A stretch of 6,223 nt of DNA from UBA6776 sp964636785 (GTDB lineage: Bacteria > Bdellovibrionota > Bdellovibrionia > Bdellovibrionales > UBA1609). Numbering within the stretch: the first letter of the stretch is position 1; every line of letters starts with the position of its first letter. The notes under the pieces were generated by a model. It was given only the letters and a program-made list of their open reading frames with translations. It made no database searches and was not told where the DNA came from. The DNA lies in the NCBI GenBank assembly GCA_964636785.1, contig CAZWVK010000139.1, positions 1 through 6,223 on the forward strand, in the 5' to 3' direction. Positions 1-6,223 of the stretch are shown piece after piece. Both the position numbers and the translations under genes were made by a program.

Positions 1-368
1 CTACTTCATCAGTAGATTACTGGAAGACACAGAACAATTTCTTCTCAACAACATCTGTCGCTTACTGGGAAACAACACAGAATAGATGGTCTACTACATC
101 AGCTGATTATAATCTTTCTACTTACAATAAAGGATTCTTCTTCTCTACAACCTCTAATGATTACTGGAAGTTAGTAAACAATTTCTTCTCCACGACTTCA
201 GCCGACCACTGGTACACCTCAGCCGATAGATTCTCCACTTCAACAAACAATTATTGGTTAAGCACATTAGATAAAGGATACTTCTTCAGTACTACATCCG
301 CCAACTTCTGGTATAACTCTGCCGACAGATTCTCTACCACCTCAGCCAACTATGCTATTAATACTTTT
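1..368 (+). repeat. Protein-coding tandem repeat, STTSxxYW units of 15/15/18 residues
   Basis: Eight degenerate units in the gene's reading frame share the core F-S-T-T-S-x-D/N-Y-W. STTS-type cores begin at codons 0 (partial), 15, 30, 48, 63, 78, 96 and 111, so spacing runs 15, 15, 18, 15, 15, 18, 15. That makes a 48-residue (144-bp) higher-order unit. Each 18-residue unit ends in a NKGF or DKGY variant. DNA blocks recur exactly 144 bases apart: gattactggaag at 15 and 159, aacaatttcttctc at 33 and 177, and ataaagga at 127 and 271. The last unit breaks down near codon 118, where the protein passes into the next region. The array probably continues to the left of the window. Confidence 0.85.
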
Positions 369-3300
369 GTAAACTCATCCACAACAATACCCAAGACTTA
401 CACGGCGAACACATGGACAGGTCTTAATACATTCACGGGCGGACTTTCCGGTACAACGACTTCAAATAACGGATTTAATATAACGGCCGGATGTTTTGCG
501 ATAAACGGTGTGTGCGTGGGTACGTCAGGAACAGGTATTTCTTCTCTCGGTGCTCAATTTAGTCCTACTCAAACCGGATCATCTCAAACATTTGCCACAA
601 CTTCCGATACAAATATAGGAATAAGAATCACATCTTCCGGTAATACTCACACATGGACTCCAACATGGTCAGGATTCCTCTCTGTTCTTAGGGGTGGTAC
701 AGGCACATCCACCGCCCCTACTTTCGGACAGATTTTGGTTGGAAATTCGACTGGTGGTTATAATCTTGTCGCTACCTCATCTCTTGGTCTAGCAACACCA
801 TGGACAATATCTGGTAATAATATTTTCAACAATAATTCTGCAAATGTCGGCGTAGGTCAAAATTCTCCCCAACATAAATTAGATGTACTTGGTAGTATTA
901 GAGCCACTTCTACCATTACAGGCAAGGGTGTGATAATTGGAGACGATGCATTCCCGAACAGAGTTGGCACAACAGATGCGAATGGTTTTAGTTTCAGATC
1001 AGGACAATCTTATAACATGGGTAACTTCACCGAAGTTAGTGGAAGCCTCCTCAGCTATGGTATAAACGTAACTCAGATGGGAGACAGAGACGCGACAAAA
1101 GTCGGAGGTATATTTAGAATGGATACTAGGGTTAATACGCCATATTTTAGCATTAAGAGACAGACCGGTGTTTCCACTGAGTTCCAAGATTTCACTGTTG
1201 CCACAACAGGAAGAATAACCATCGGAGATTTCTCTGAGAGTGCCGCCGCAAACGCCACAGCTCAGATAGATGTAAAGCCATATACAGCTAACTCCGGAGT
1301 TCCAATTCTGAGGTTAGAGGGCGCTTCTGGTCAGACAGGAAATGCTTTTGAATATTTAAATAGTGCAGGCACAAATCTATTTTCTATAAATTCAGCAGGC
1401 CTTGCATCTACGACAGCCATGAGGGTTTCCAATGCGTTAACACTTGATGATGGTTTCTATCAGAGCGGATTTACTGGTTGTACAGATCCGAAAGAGGCCG
1501 TGAAATATAACGCGACTACGGGTAAGTTTTATTGTGAGACACTGAGGAGTGAGATGAGACATTTTGTGGATGATACATCTGTCGCTTACACCGATGGCAA
1601 CTCTACAACAGAATATTTTAATACAGGAACAAGGCCAAATATTACCCCCGCTACAACAACATCAGAAGTTTTTGTTATCGTAACTGTAGAATATACACAA
1701 TCGACAAGTGGTCAAGATTATGGTTACGAGGCAACAATAAGAAGAAATATCGGGGCCGCTGCTTCTTGTTCTACACCAAGTGATGCTGTGGGTCCTACGG
1801 TTGGTTGGGCGTCAAATTCTGCGAATTCTGAAGTGACTTCAACTGTCGCTTTTGTTGATACACCAGCAACAACAAACAGTGTTCAGTATACATTATGTTC
1901 AAACACAGGAGGCGATATTACTTCCGGCAATATTACTAGAATAGACTTTACTTTATTTGAAATAAATAATAGTGCGGCTGACCTCGCTGAGATATATCCG
2001 ACAAACGACATGACTGCCGGTCCTGGAGATCTTTTGGTGCTTGACCCAGAAATTACAAATGGTGTAAAGAAGGCCAGCGGGGCTTACAACAATGAATTAC
2101 TTGGAGTGGTTTCAACAAAACCGGCTCTTCTTATTGGAAGTAAGGGTGAAGAAGGGTTGTCGGGTCTCCCTGTTGCTCTCTCGGGTCGTGTCCCTGTAAA
2201 AGTTACGACAGAATCTGGAGTAATAATGGCAGGAGATTATCTCACTTCTTCTTCTAAGCCTGGTGTTGCTATGAAAGCCACTAAGGCGGGAAGAGTAATA
2301 GGACAGGCGATGACTGGTTATGATGGAAATGGCGTTGGGTCAGTAATTGTGTTTGTGAATACAGGTTATTACAACGGAACATCATTGGCTTCTGTCGCAG
2401 GTGGAGAAGGCGCCGATCTTGGCAAGAGGCTTCTCGGAAGATTGATTGAGGATTCTGTGAACGCGACAACAACAATAACTGGTTCTGAGGTGTTTGCGGA
2501 TAGAATTGCGGCGGCAGTTGAAATAATTTCACCTAAGGCGACGATAGGAGGACTAACTGTAAACAGCATCGGATCTGTTCACGAGGTTGTGGAAATGCTA
2601 TCTGATGTAAACTTCTTTGGCAGGCCATACTTTAATTCTGACACAGCCGGTTTTGCGGTTGTAAAAGCCGGAGCAAGAAAAGTTGAGGTCACATTTGATA
2701 GAGAATTTGTGAATGATCCTGTTGTAAGTGCTTCTCTTTCCACAGACGAGTCATTCGATTCTGCTTCAGTAGAATCGTTATTCCTTGGTGATATTAGATA
2801 TGCAGTTACAAATAGAACTTCAAGAGGCTTTACTATCACAATAAATAGGAGTTCTAATTCAGACATCAAATTTAGCTGGATAGCACTTGCTATAAAGAAT
2901 GCCAAGACATTTTCAAGCAGAACAGAAGACGTTGTTCCTCCTATAAATTCCGATCAAATAGCAAATATTTCTTCCGCTGATAGTTCAGGGGATAATGTTC
3001 CTCCTGTTATTACTTTAAACGGCAATAATCCTTCCAGACTGTCTATAAATTCTACTTATTCAGATATGGGAGCTATTGTGATTGATAATAAAGATATGAA
3101 TTTGGGATACACAGTCTCTACATGGAGAAATGACGTTCTTGTTTCAGAAAGAGAAGCTGTCATTGATACATCAACGACGGGAACTTTCAATATCAAATAT
3201 AACGCTAAAGACTCGGCCGGCAACAGTGCTTTAGAGGTTGTAAGAACGGTTATTATAGAAGATAACGATTCGACAATAAGCACACCTGTAGTTGTTGACA

Positions 3301-3509
3301 ATGAAGTAATTGATAGTGTTAGTAGCACCCCACCCGTAATGATAGAAGATATTGTTTCGGACACTTCGGCTACTTCTCCTGTGTCGGGTGAAGGTGAAGG
3401 GAGCAATTTGGAACCTGCGCCCGAACTGATCACTACTCCAGTCATAGATGAGATTCAAGAAAATACACAGGAGGAGGTTTTTGTCTCGGAGGACGAGGTA
3501 GTGATATAG
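1..3509 (+). CDS. Very large exported fibre/adhesin-like repeat protein, 5' end outside window
   Basis: The frame is open from base 3 to the TAG at 3507-3509 (1168 codons seen), so the true start lies upstream. The in-frame GTG at 510 falls inside a conserved CFAINGVCVG block and is not a start. Visible order, numbered from the first codon here: Ser/Thr/aromatic repeats (1-122); tail-fibre-like GGTGTSTAPTFGQ and ATSSLG segment (about 230-262); VGVGQNSPQHKLDVLGSIRA motif (about 282-301); a beta-rich middle; a beta domain with two Cys pairs (about 493-658); an ADLAEIYP...GLPVALSGRVPVKV domain (about 658-795); a GRPYFN...ITINRSS...SWIALAI beta domain (about 858-967); a DUF5011-like Ig domain (about 999-1088); and an acidic Ser/Thr-rich tail. 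No C-terminal membrane anchor, LPXTG signal or S74 chaperone domain is visible. I recognise the architecture from Parcubacteria surface proteins of unknown function. A filamentous surface adhesin is inference. Confidence 0.9.
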   Translation, partial: TSSVDYWKTQNNFFSTTSVAYWETTQNRWSTTSADYNLSTYNKGFFFSTTSNDYWKLVNNFFSTTSADHWYTSADRFSTSTNNYWLSTLDKGYFFSTTSANFWYNSADRFSTTSANYAINTFVNSSTTIPKTYTANTWTGLNTFTGGLSGTTTSNNGFNITAGCFAINGVCVGTSGTGISSLGAQFSPTQTGSSQTFATTSDTNIGIRITSSGNTHTWTPTWSGFLSVLRGGTGTSTAPTFGQILVGNSTGGYNLVATSSLGLATPWTISGNNIFNNNSANVGVGQNSPQHKLDVLGSIRATSTITGKGVIIGDDAFPNRVGTTDANGFSFRSGQSYNMGNFTEVSGSLLSYGINVTQMGDRDATKVGGIFRMDTRVNTPYFSIKRQTGVSTEFQDFTVATTGRITIGDFSESAAANATAQIDVKPYTANSGVPILRLEGASGQTGNAFEYLNSAGTNLFSINSAGLASTTAMRVSNALTLDDGFYQSGFTGCTDPKEAVKYNATTGKFYCETLRSEMRHFVDDTSVAYTDGNSTTEYFNTGTRPNITPATTTSEVFVIVTVEYTQSTSGQDYGYEATIRRNIGAAASCSTPSDAVGPTVGWASNSANSEVTSTVAFVDTPATTNSVQYTLCSNTGGDITSGNITRIDFTLFEINNSAADLAEIYPTNDMTAGPGDLLVLDPEITNGVKKASGAYNNELLGVVSTKPALLIGSKGEEGLSGLPVALSGRVPVKVTTESGVIMAGDYLTSSSKPGVAMKATKAGRVIGQAMTGYDGNGVGSVIVFVNTGYYNGTSLASVAGGEGADLGKRLLGRLIEDSVNATTTITGSEVFADRIAAAVEIISPKATIGGLTVNSIGSVHEVVEMLSDVNFFGRPYFNSDTAGFAVVKAGARKVEVTFDREFVNDPVVSASLSTDESFDSASVESLFLGDIRYAVTNRTSRGFTITINRSSNSDIKFSWIALAIKNAKTFSSRTEDVVPPINSDQIANISSADSSGDNVPPVITLNGNNPSRLSINSTYSDMGAIVIDNKDMNLGYTVSTWRNDVLVSEREAVIDTSTTGTFNIKYNAKDSAGNSALEVVRTVIIEDNDSTISTPVVVDNEVIDSVSSTPPVMIEDIVSDTSATSPVSGEGEGSNLEPAPELITTPVIDEIQENTQEEVFVSEDEVVI
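1977..2390 (+). other. Conserved ADLAEIYP / PVALSGRVPVKV domain within the large surface protein
   Basis: Codons about 659-796 form a compact module. It begins ADLAEIYPTNDMTAGPGDLL, passes through a LLGVVSTKPALLIG strand pair and GLPVALSGRVPVKV, and then GDYLTSSSKPGVAMKATKAG, before ending at VIVFVNTGYYNG. Similar blocks recur, as I recall, near the C-termini of Parcubacteria tail-fibre-like proteins. The overall pattern (a D-x-A-E start, a GD-x-L turn, a PVALSGRVPVKV strand) is reminiscent of phage-tail peptidase_G2-type domains. I see no assignable catalytic residues and do not claim self-cleavage. Confidence 0.55.
2574..2902 (+). other. C-terminal beta-sandwich-like domain (GRPYFN ... SWIALAI)
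   Basis: Codons about 858-967 contain a GRPYFNSDTAGFAVVKAGA segment, then alternating hydrophobic strands (VEVTFD, PVVSASLS, IRYAVTN, GFTITINR, IKFSWIALAI). I remember this block as common at the end of Parcubacteria surface proteins, just before a linker. The strand pattern suggests a small beta-sandwich, perhaps binding or oligomerising. No ligand can be named from sequence alone. Confidence 0.5.
2991..3266 (+). other. DUF5011-like bacterial Ig domain
   Basis: Codons about 997-1088 read VPPVITLNGNNPSRLSIN, then STYSDMGA, a D-N-K-D turn, and TTGTFNIKYNAKDSAGNSA, ending in VVRTVIIED. This is the usual pattern of DUF5011 (PxITLxGxNPxxxxxGxxYxDxGAxAxDxxDG ... GxYxVxYxxxDxAGNxA). Such domains act as rigid extracellular spacers or binding units. 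The usual D-x-D-G turn is D-N-K-D-M-N here, so the calcium-type loop may be altered. What follows is an acidic Ser/Thr/Pro tail to the stop codon. Confidence 0.7.
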
Positions 3510-3518
3510 GAAAGACCG

Positions 3519-3547
3519 TTGAAGCACTTCAGTAGTTTTAATATAGA
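3519..3547 (+). promoter_or_regulatory. Possible sigma70-type promoter giving a near-leaderless transcript
   Basis: TTGAAG (3519-3524) and TATAGA (3542-3547) are separated by 17 bases, the optimal spacing. Each matches its consensus at 4 of 6 positions. Transcription would begin about 6-8 bases after the -10 box, at or next to the ATG at 3553. That fits the absence of a ribosome binding site there. In AT-rich DNA such a match can easily arise by chance. Confidence 0.22.
3520..3531. repeat. Small inverted repeat TGAAG-CA-CTTCA
   Basis: Five-base arms flank a 2-base centre, immediately after the stop codon of gene 1 and overlapping the possible -35 box. It could be a minimal operator-like palindrome. 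It is too short, with too tight a loop, to serve as a terminator hairpin, and the TTTTA that follows is weak and displaced. Confidence 0.2.
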
Positions 3548-3552
3548 GTATT

Positions 3553-3894
3553 ATGGTCAGAAAAAATAAAGACAAAAATATAAACTTAATCGCTATTTTT
3601 TTGATACTGTCTTTGGTGGTTTTCTATTTCATTAACAAAAACGCAAAAAAAGAAGATTTTTCTGTAGAAGAAGTCGTCTCCATGGTGGATAAATTGATAG
3701 TTCTTCCAAAAGATGAGATTCCAACTATTGCAACGGTCACAAAAGAAAACATAATAAAAGAAGGAGGTTTTTTTGAGGGGGCAAAAGTGGGAGATAAGGT
3801 CTTAATCTATCCAAATGCAAGAAAAGCTGTTCTTTTTGATATTGAAGCAAATAAGGTTATCAATATCGCCCCGCTTAATTTAAAGAGTGAATGA
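3553..3894 (+). CDS. Small single-pass membrane-anchored protein conserved in Patescibacteria, function unknown
   Basis: The 113-residue product begins with a basic stretch (RKNKDK), then one hydrophobic segment at residues 10-27, then a basic KNAKK patch and a soluble domain of about 80 residues. I expect a signal-anchor with the C-terminal domain outside the membrane, but positive charge on both sides leaves topology uncertain. The soluble part has LIVLPKDEIPTIATV (48-62), FFEGAKVGDKVLIY (73-86), ARKAVLF (89-95) and NKVINIAPLN (100-109). I recognise this as a small family common in Parcubacteria, usually annotated hypothetical; the GDKVLIY and KAVLF strands suggest a small beta fold. The ATG at 3553 is the only good start, since an in-frame TAG sits at 3544-3546. 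No Shine-Dalgarno is visible. The next gene begins 4 bases after its TGA, suggesting co-translation with that secreted protein. Confidence 0.85.
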   Translation: MVRKNKDKNINLIAIFLILSLVVFYFINKNAKKEDFSVEEVVSMVDKLIVLPKDEIPTIATVTKENIIKEGGFFEGAKVGDKVLIYPNARKAVLFDIEANKVINIAPLNLKSE

Positions 3895-3898
3895 AGTA

Positions 3899-3967
3899 AT
3901 GAAAAGATATTTGAATAAAATTATTTTTATTTTTTTATTTCTGATCTTGCCGATCAGTGTCTTTGCT
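3899..3967 (+). other. Sec signal peptide of the multi-Ig protein
   Basis: Residues 1-23 comprise a basic n-region (K2, R3, K7), a hydrophobic core IIFIFLFLILPI and a V-F-A cleavage site before D24. There is no lipobox cysteine, so a signal peptidase I type is expected and the mature protein is not a lipoprotein. The core is long and Phe-rich, so retention as an uncleaved anchor cannot be excluded. Confidence 0.8.
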
Positions 3968-6223
3968 GATATCAGATTAGACAAAAATCAATATTCTGTT
4001 TGGGATCATGCACACTTCATTACTAGCGGAGGACCATATGAGATATACAACCTAACAACGGGGAAAAATTTGGGAGGTGATGAGGAATATAGTAGCGATT
4101 CATCTTCTGAGTATCATTGGCTTACTTTGGATAAAATCAGCGAACACCAATATGTTTTGGTTGAGATGACAGAGAGAGCTATTTGCGAACAGGGATCTTT
4201 TTCTTATGAAGAATGCAAGTCCTTACCGGAATTTGTCGGAGAATTTAGATTTTCTGTGTTAAAAGGTCCTGATACAGGTGGTGCATCTCTGCCTATTCCA
4301 TCCTCATCTCCCGAACCGTCAACCCCCGCAGGAGGCGGTGGAGGTCCCACAGCATATCGTCCCGAAATAAAATTAATTTCTCCTGAGAGTTTTGGTTATT
4401 ACGGTAATCAGATAAATATAAACTATGAAGCTACGGATAAAAATGACGAACTCGGCCAGAAAACTCTCGGGCTCGGTGATTCTCCTGTGACCGTATATTA
4501 TTCAAGAAGTTCTGATATTTCCCAGAAGATACAACTCGGCACAAATCTTCCCTCAAAAGGAGTTTTTGTGTGGAATACAAAAGATATTCCTGATGGTGAT
4601 TTTTATCGGGTAATAGTTGAAGCAAAAGATAACAGCGGGGAGGTAGGAATTTTTATGACCGAACCTTTTACGATAGACCACACAATCCCTCTTTTTACGG
4701 TGAGCACGGACCCCGCAGTTTCTCGCGGAGAGGATGTAAAGATAACGGTTGAGTCAACAAAAGAATTAATGGAACCACCTCTTGTAAAAGTCGCACAAAG
4801 CGATTTTAACTATTTTGTTGTGGAAATGTCGGGCAAAGGAAGGAAGTTTGAGGGAGTTTATAGGGTTATAAGAGGATATGACGGAATGGCTGTGATTACT
4901 GTTTCCGGTAAAGATATGGCTGGAAATGAAAGCGATATGATAGTTGGTGGCGGTCAGTTTGGTGTCGGTGTAGAGCCACCCCCGAAGCCGATTATATTAT
5001 CTCCGCTAGATAAGGATGTTGTTTCTACCCAAAAAATAAATGTAAGCGGTACAGCAAGAAAGGAAACAGAAATAATTTTATCTGTTAACGGAAAAGAAAA
5101 ATACAGTAAATTTGCAGATAATGAAGGTAAGTTTTTGTTCTCTGATATAAAACTCTCACCCGATTTTAATAGCGGGAAGAATTTTTTGAGCGTTGTCTCA
5201 AGGGATGTCGCTTTTAACTTAAGTGAGACTGCCGATATTTCAATAAAATATAATATTGACCCTGAGGTTTTTATCACTTCTCCTATTTCCGGAGAAACAG
5301 TATCTACTTCAACTAAAATATTTATTCGCGCGGAAGACAAAAACAAAGACAGATTAAGATTTACTTACGAGGCAAGTTCCGACGGTGGGAATACATGGAT
5401 AAAGATATCTGAAAACACACCTTCGAGAGAAATAATCTGGAACACAACCTCTTTTGTTGATGGCTTATATCGCCTGAGAGTCACAGTTGATGACGGTTTT
5501 TCAAAAAAATCTTCTACGATGGATAAGATAACAATAAACAATCTTTTGCCGACTTTTTCTTTTGACGGAGGCGACACCACGATAACCAATAATCCCAATG
5601 TTGTACTGAAAGGGAAGGTAAATAATTCTCCGAAAATGACCGAACCTGTTTTTATAAAAGGTCTTGAATATAGTTTGAATAATAAAGAAAATTGGACAAG
5701 TAATGACTTAAGCGTTTCAGGCTTGAATTCAGGAGTGGTAAGTTTTGAATTACCATTATCTGCTCTCAAAGAAGCGACTCATAAAATATATTTTAGAGCG
5801 ACTGATTCCAGAAATGTAACAGTAGAGGGGATGAAAACTGTGATTGTTGATTTCGGTCCCCCTGACAGTCCAAAAATAACTTCTCTAAAGAATGGGGATA
5901 TTTTAAGCGACAAAGATGATGAGAATAGAAATGTTGCAGGAGTTCAATTCGCATTAAGGGGTGAATCAGAACCACTTAGTTCTATAAAAGTTACAATAGG
6001 TGATAAGATTTTTGAAGGCAAGACTAACTCTTCGGGAAAGTTTTCAGTTTACGGTGTGACTGTTAGAGAAAAAGGAGAGAATAGAATAAGTGTAAAAGCT
6101 GAAGATGTTGCAGGAAATGCTAGTTTGCCCATTGAAGTTAGATTTATTTACAATAATCCTCCGGAAATTAAATTCCTAGAACCAAGAGCGGGTAGAGGTT
6201 TTAGCGGTAAAGGTTTAATAAAA
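3899..6223 (+). CDS. Secreted multi-Ig-domain surface protein, 3' end outside window
   Basis: The frame is open from the ATG at 3899 to the window edge: 775 codons with no stop. Residues 1-23 are a clear signal peptide (MKRYLNK, a hydrophobic core, then VFA before D24). A beta-rich N-terminal domain (24-123) carries the only two cysteines, C96 and C106. A Pro/Ser/Gly linker follows (about 124-153, with GGGGG at 145-149). Then come about six Ig-like units, roughly 154-262, 263-356, 361-452, 453-548, 549-651 and 652-751, and the start of another (NPPEIKFLEP). Typical Ig strand ends are visible: VIVEAKDNSG, VSGKDMAGN, VTVDDG and VKAEDVAGN. No catalytic motif is recognisable. The start lies 4 bases after the previous TGA with only a weak AGAG at 3884-3887, consistent with translational coupling. 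A surface adhesin or spacer-arm protein is inferred; a C-terminal functional domain may lie beyond the window. Confidence 0.88.
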   Translation, partial: MKRYLNKIIFIFLFLILPISVFADIRLDKNQYSVWDHAHFITSGGPYEIYNLTTGKNLGGDEEYSSDSSSEYHWLTLDKISEHQYVLVEMTERAICEQGSFSYEECKSLPEFVGEFRFSVLKGPDTGGASLPIPSSSPEPSTPAGGGGGPTAYRPEIKLISPESFGYYGNQININYEATDKNDELGQKTLGLGDSPVTVYYSRSSDISQKIQLGTNLPSKGVFVWNTKDIPDGDFYRVIVEAKDNSGEVGIFMTEPFTIDHTIPLFTVSTDPAVSRGEDVKITVESTKELMEPPLVKVAQSDFNYFVVEMSGKGRKFEGVYRVIRGYDGMAVITVSGKDMAGNESDMIVGGGQFGVGVEPPPKPIILSPLDKDVVSTQKINVSGTARKETEIILSVNGKEKYSKFADNEGKFLFSDIKLSPDFNSGKNFLSVVSRDVAFNLSETADISIKYNIDPEVFITSPISGETVSTSTKIFIRAEDKNKDRLRFTYEASSDGGNTWIKISENTPSREIIWNTTSFVDGLYRLRVTVDDGFSKKSSTMDKITINNLLPTFSFDGGDTTITNNPNVVLKGKVNNSPKMTEPVFIKGLEYSLNNKENWTSNDLSVSGLNSGVVSFELPLSALKEATHKIYFRATDSRNVTVEGMKTVIVDFGPPDSPKITSLKNGDILSDKDDENRNVAGVQFALRGESEPLSSIKVTIGDKIFEGKTNSSGKFSVYGVTVREKGENRISVKAEDVAGNASLPIEVRFIYNNPPEIKFLEPRAGRGFSGKGLIK
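4358..6223 (+). other. Tandem Ig-like beta-sandwich region
   Basis: Residues about 154-775 form a string of units of about 90-110 residues. Several start with a P-x-I or P-x-F strand (PEIKLISP, IPLFTVS, KPIILSPLDKDVV, DPEVFITSPISGETV, SPKITSLKNGDIL, PEIKFLEP), and most end with an alternating hydrophobic strand or an A/G-x-D-x-x-G-N turn. The units are strongly diverged from one another, with no DNA-level repetition that I can see. They are therefore old duplications or separately acquired Ig families rather than a recent array. The unit at 453-548 has a fibronectin-like SSDGGNTWIKIS hairpin, and 549-651 a similar YSLNNKENWTS. Confidence 0.75.

Larger units (their letters stand above)
3510..3552 (+). 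other. Intergenic spacer between genes 1 and 2
   Basis: This is the only noncoding gap longer than 4 bases in the window (43 bases). It holds a short inverted repeat and an AT-rich stretch next to the following start codon. No purine-rich Shine-Dalgarno sequence is visible just upstream of the ATG at 3553. The gap is too short and too weakly structured for a convincing terminator, so readthrough from gene 1 into genes 2 and 3 is likely. Confidence 0.6.

Noticed and set aside
1..368. CRISPR or intergenic direct-repeat array at the left edge
   Set aside because: The repeats are degenerate at DNA level, in frame, and conserved as protein motifs. They belong to a coding array with no unique spacers.
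1575..1589. Exact 15-base copy of acatctgtcgcttac, also at 51-65
   Set aside because: Both copies are in frame and encode TSVAY-type sequence, but the flanks are unrelated. In a Ser/Thr-rich gene with restricted codon choice this is most likely chance.
3469..3477. AGGAGGAGG as a ribosome binding site for a hidden gene
   Set aside because: It encodes part of the Glu-rich tail of gene 1. The only nearby start, TTG at 3481, gives a frame of a few codons that ends at a TAG.
510..3509. A complete 999-residue gene starting at GTG 510
   Set aside because: The same frame is open back to base 3 and encodes coherent repeats, and the GTG lies within the CFAINGVCVG motif. It is an internal codon of a longer gene.
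3520..3544. Rho-independent terminator after gene 1
   Set aside because: The stem is only 5 bp with a 2-base loop and is AT-rich, and the T stretch is short and separated from it.
3758..3780. AAGGAGG followed by a T run, considered as a ribosome binding site or a terminator
   Set aside because: It lies inside gene 2 and encodes the conserved EGGFFEG stretch. There is no hairpin before the T run and no start codon at suitable spacing.
4954..5769. Minus-strand open frames of about 130 residues opposite the multi-Ig gene
   Set aside because: They lie wholly opposite a continuous + strand gene with a signal peptide and Ig motifs. They show no recognisable motifs of their own and are antisense shadows. 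The same holds for the minus-strand frames at 2281-2905, 3056-3575 and elsewhere.

Overview
The window looks like part of a Candidatus Patescibacteria (CPR) genome, most likely Parcubacteria/Paceibacteria. The evidence is recall of family motifs, not a search. The first gene carries Ser/Thr-rich FFSTTS-type repeats, a GGTGTSTAPTFGQ/LVGNSTGGY segment and a VGxGxxSPxxKLDVLGSIRA tail-fibre-like motif. The second gene is a small membrane-anchored protein with PTIATV, GDKVLIY and ARKAVLF blocks. I associate all of these with that group. TGA acts as a normal stop (gene 2 ends in TGA, and no long frame reads through one), which argues against the TGA=Gly code of Gracilibacteria/SR1.

Layout: three genes, all on the + strand, with almost no spacer. 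(1) Bases 1-3509 hold the 3' part of a very long exported fibre/adhesin-like protein. Its frame is already open at base 3 and no start is visible. (2) After 43 bases, 3553-3894 encodes a 113-residue protein with one N-terminal membrane segment. (3) After 4 bases, 3899 to the window edge encodes a secreted protein with a signal peptide, a Gly/Pro linker and a chain of Ig-like beta-sandwich domains. It is cut off at codon 775 by the window end.

Reading: this is probably an envelope/surface operon, with two large multidomain exported proteins flanking a small membrane-anchored partner. All cysteines in both large proteins fall into close pairs, as expected for oxidised extracellular domains. A role in attachment to a host cell or surface is inference only. 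No RNA genes, CRISPR arrays, mobile elements or convincing terminators were seen. The most distinctive structure is at the left edge: a 15/15/18-residue repeat with an exact 144-bp (48-residue) super-period.
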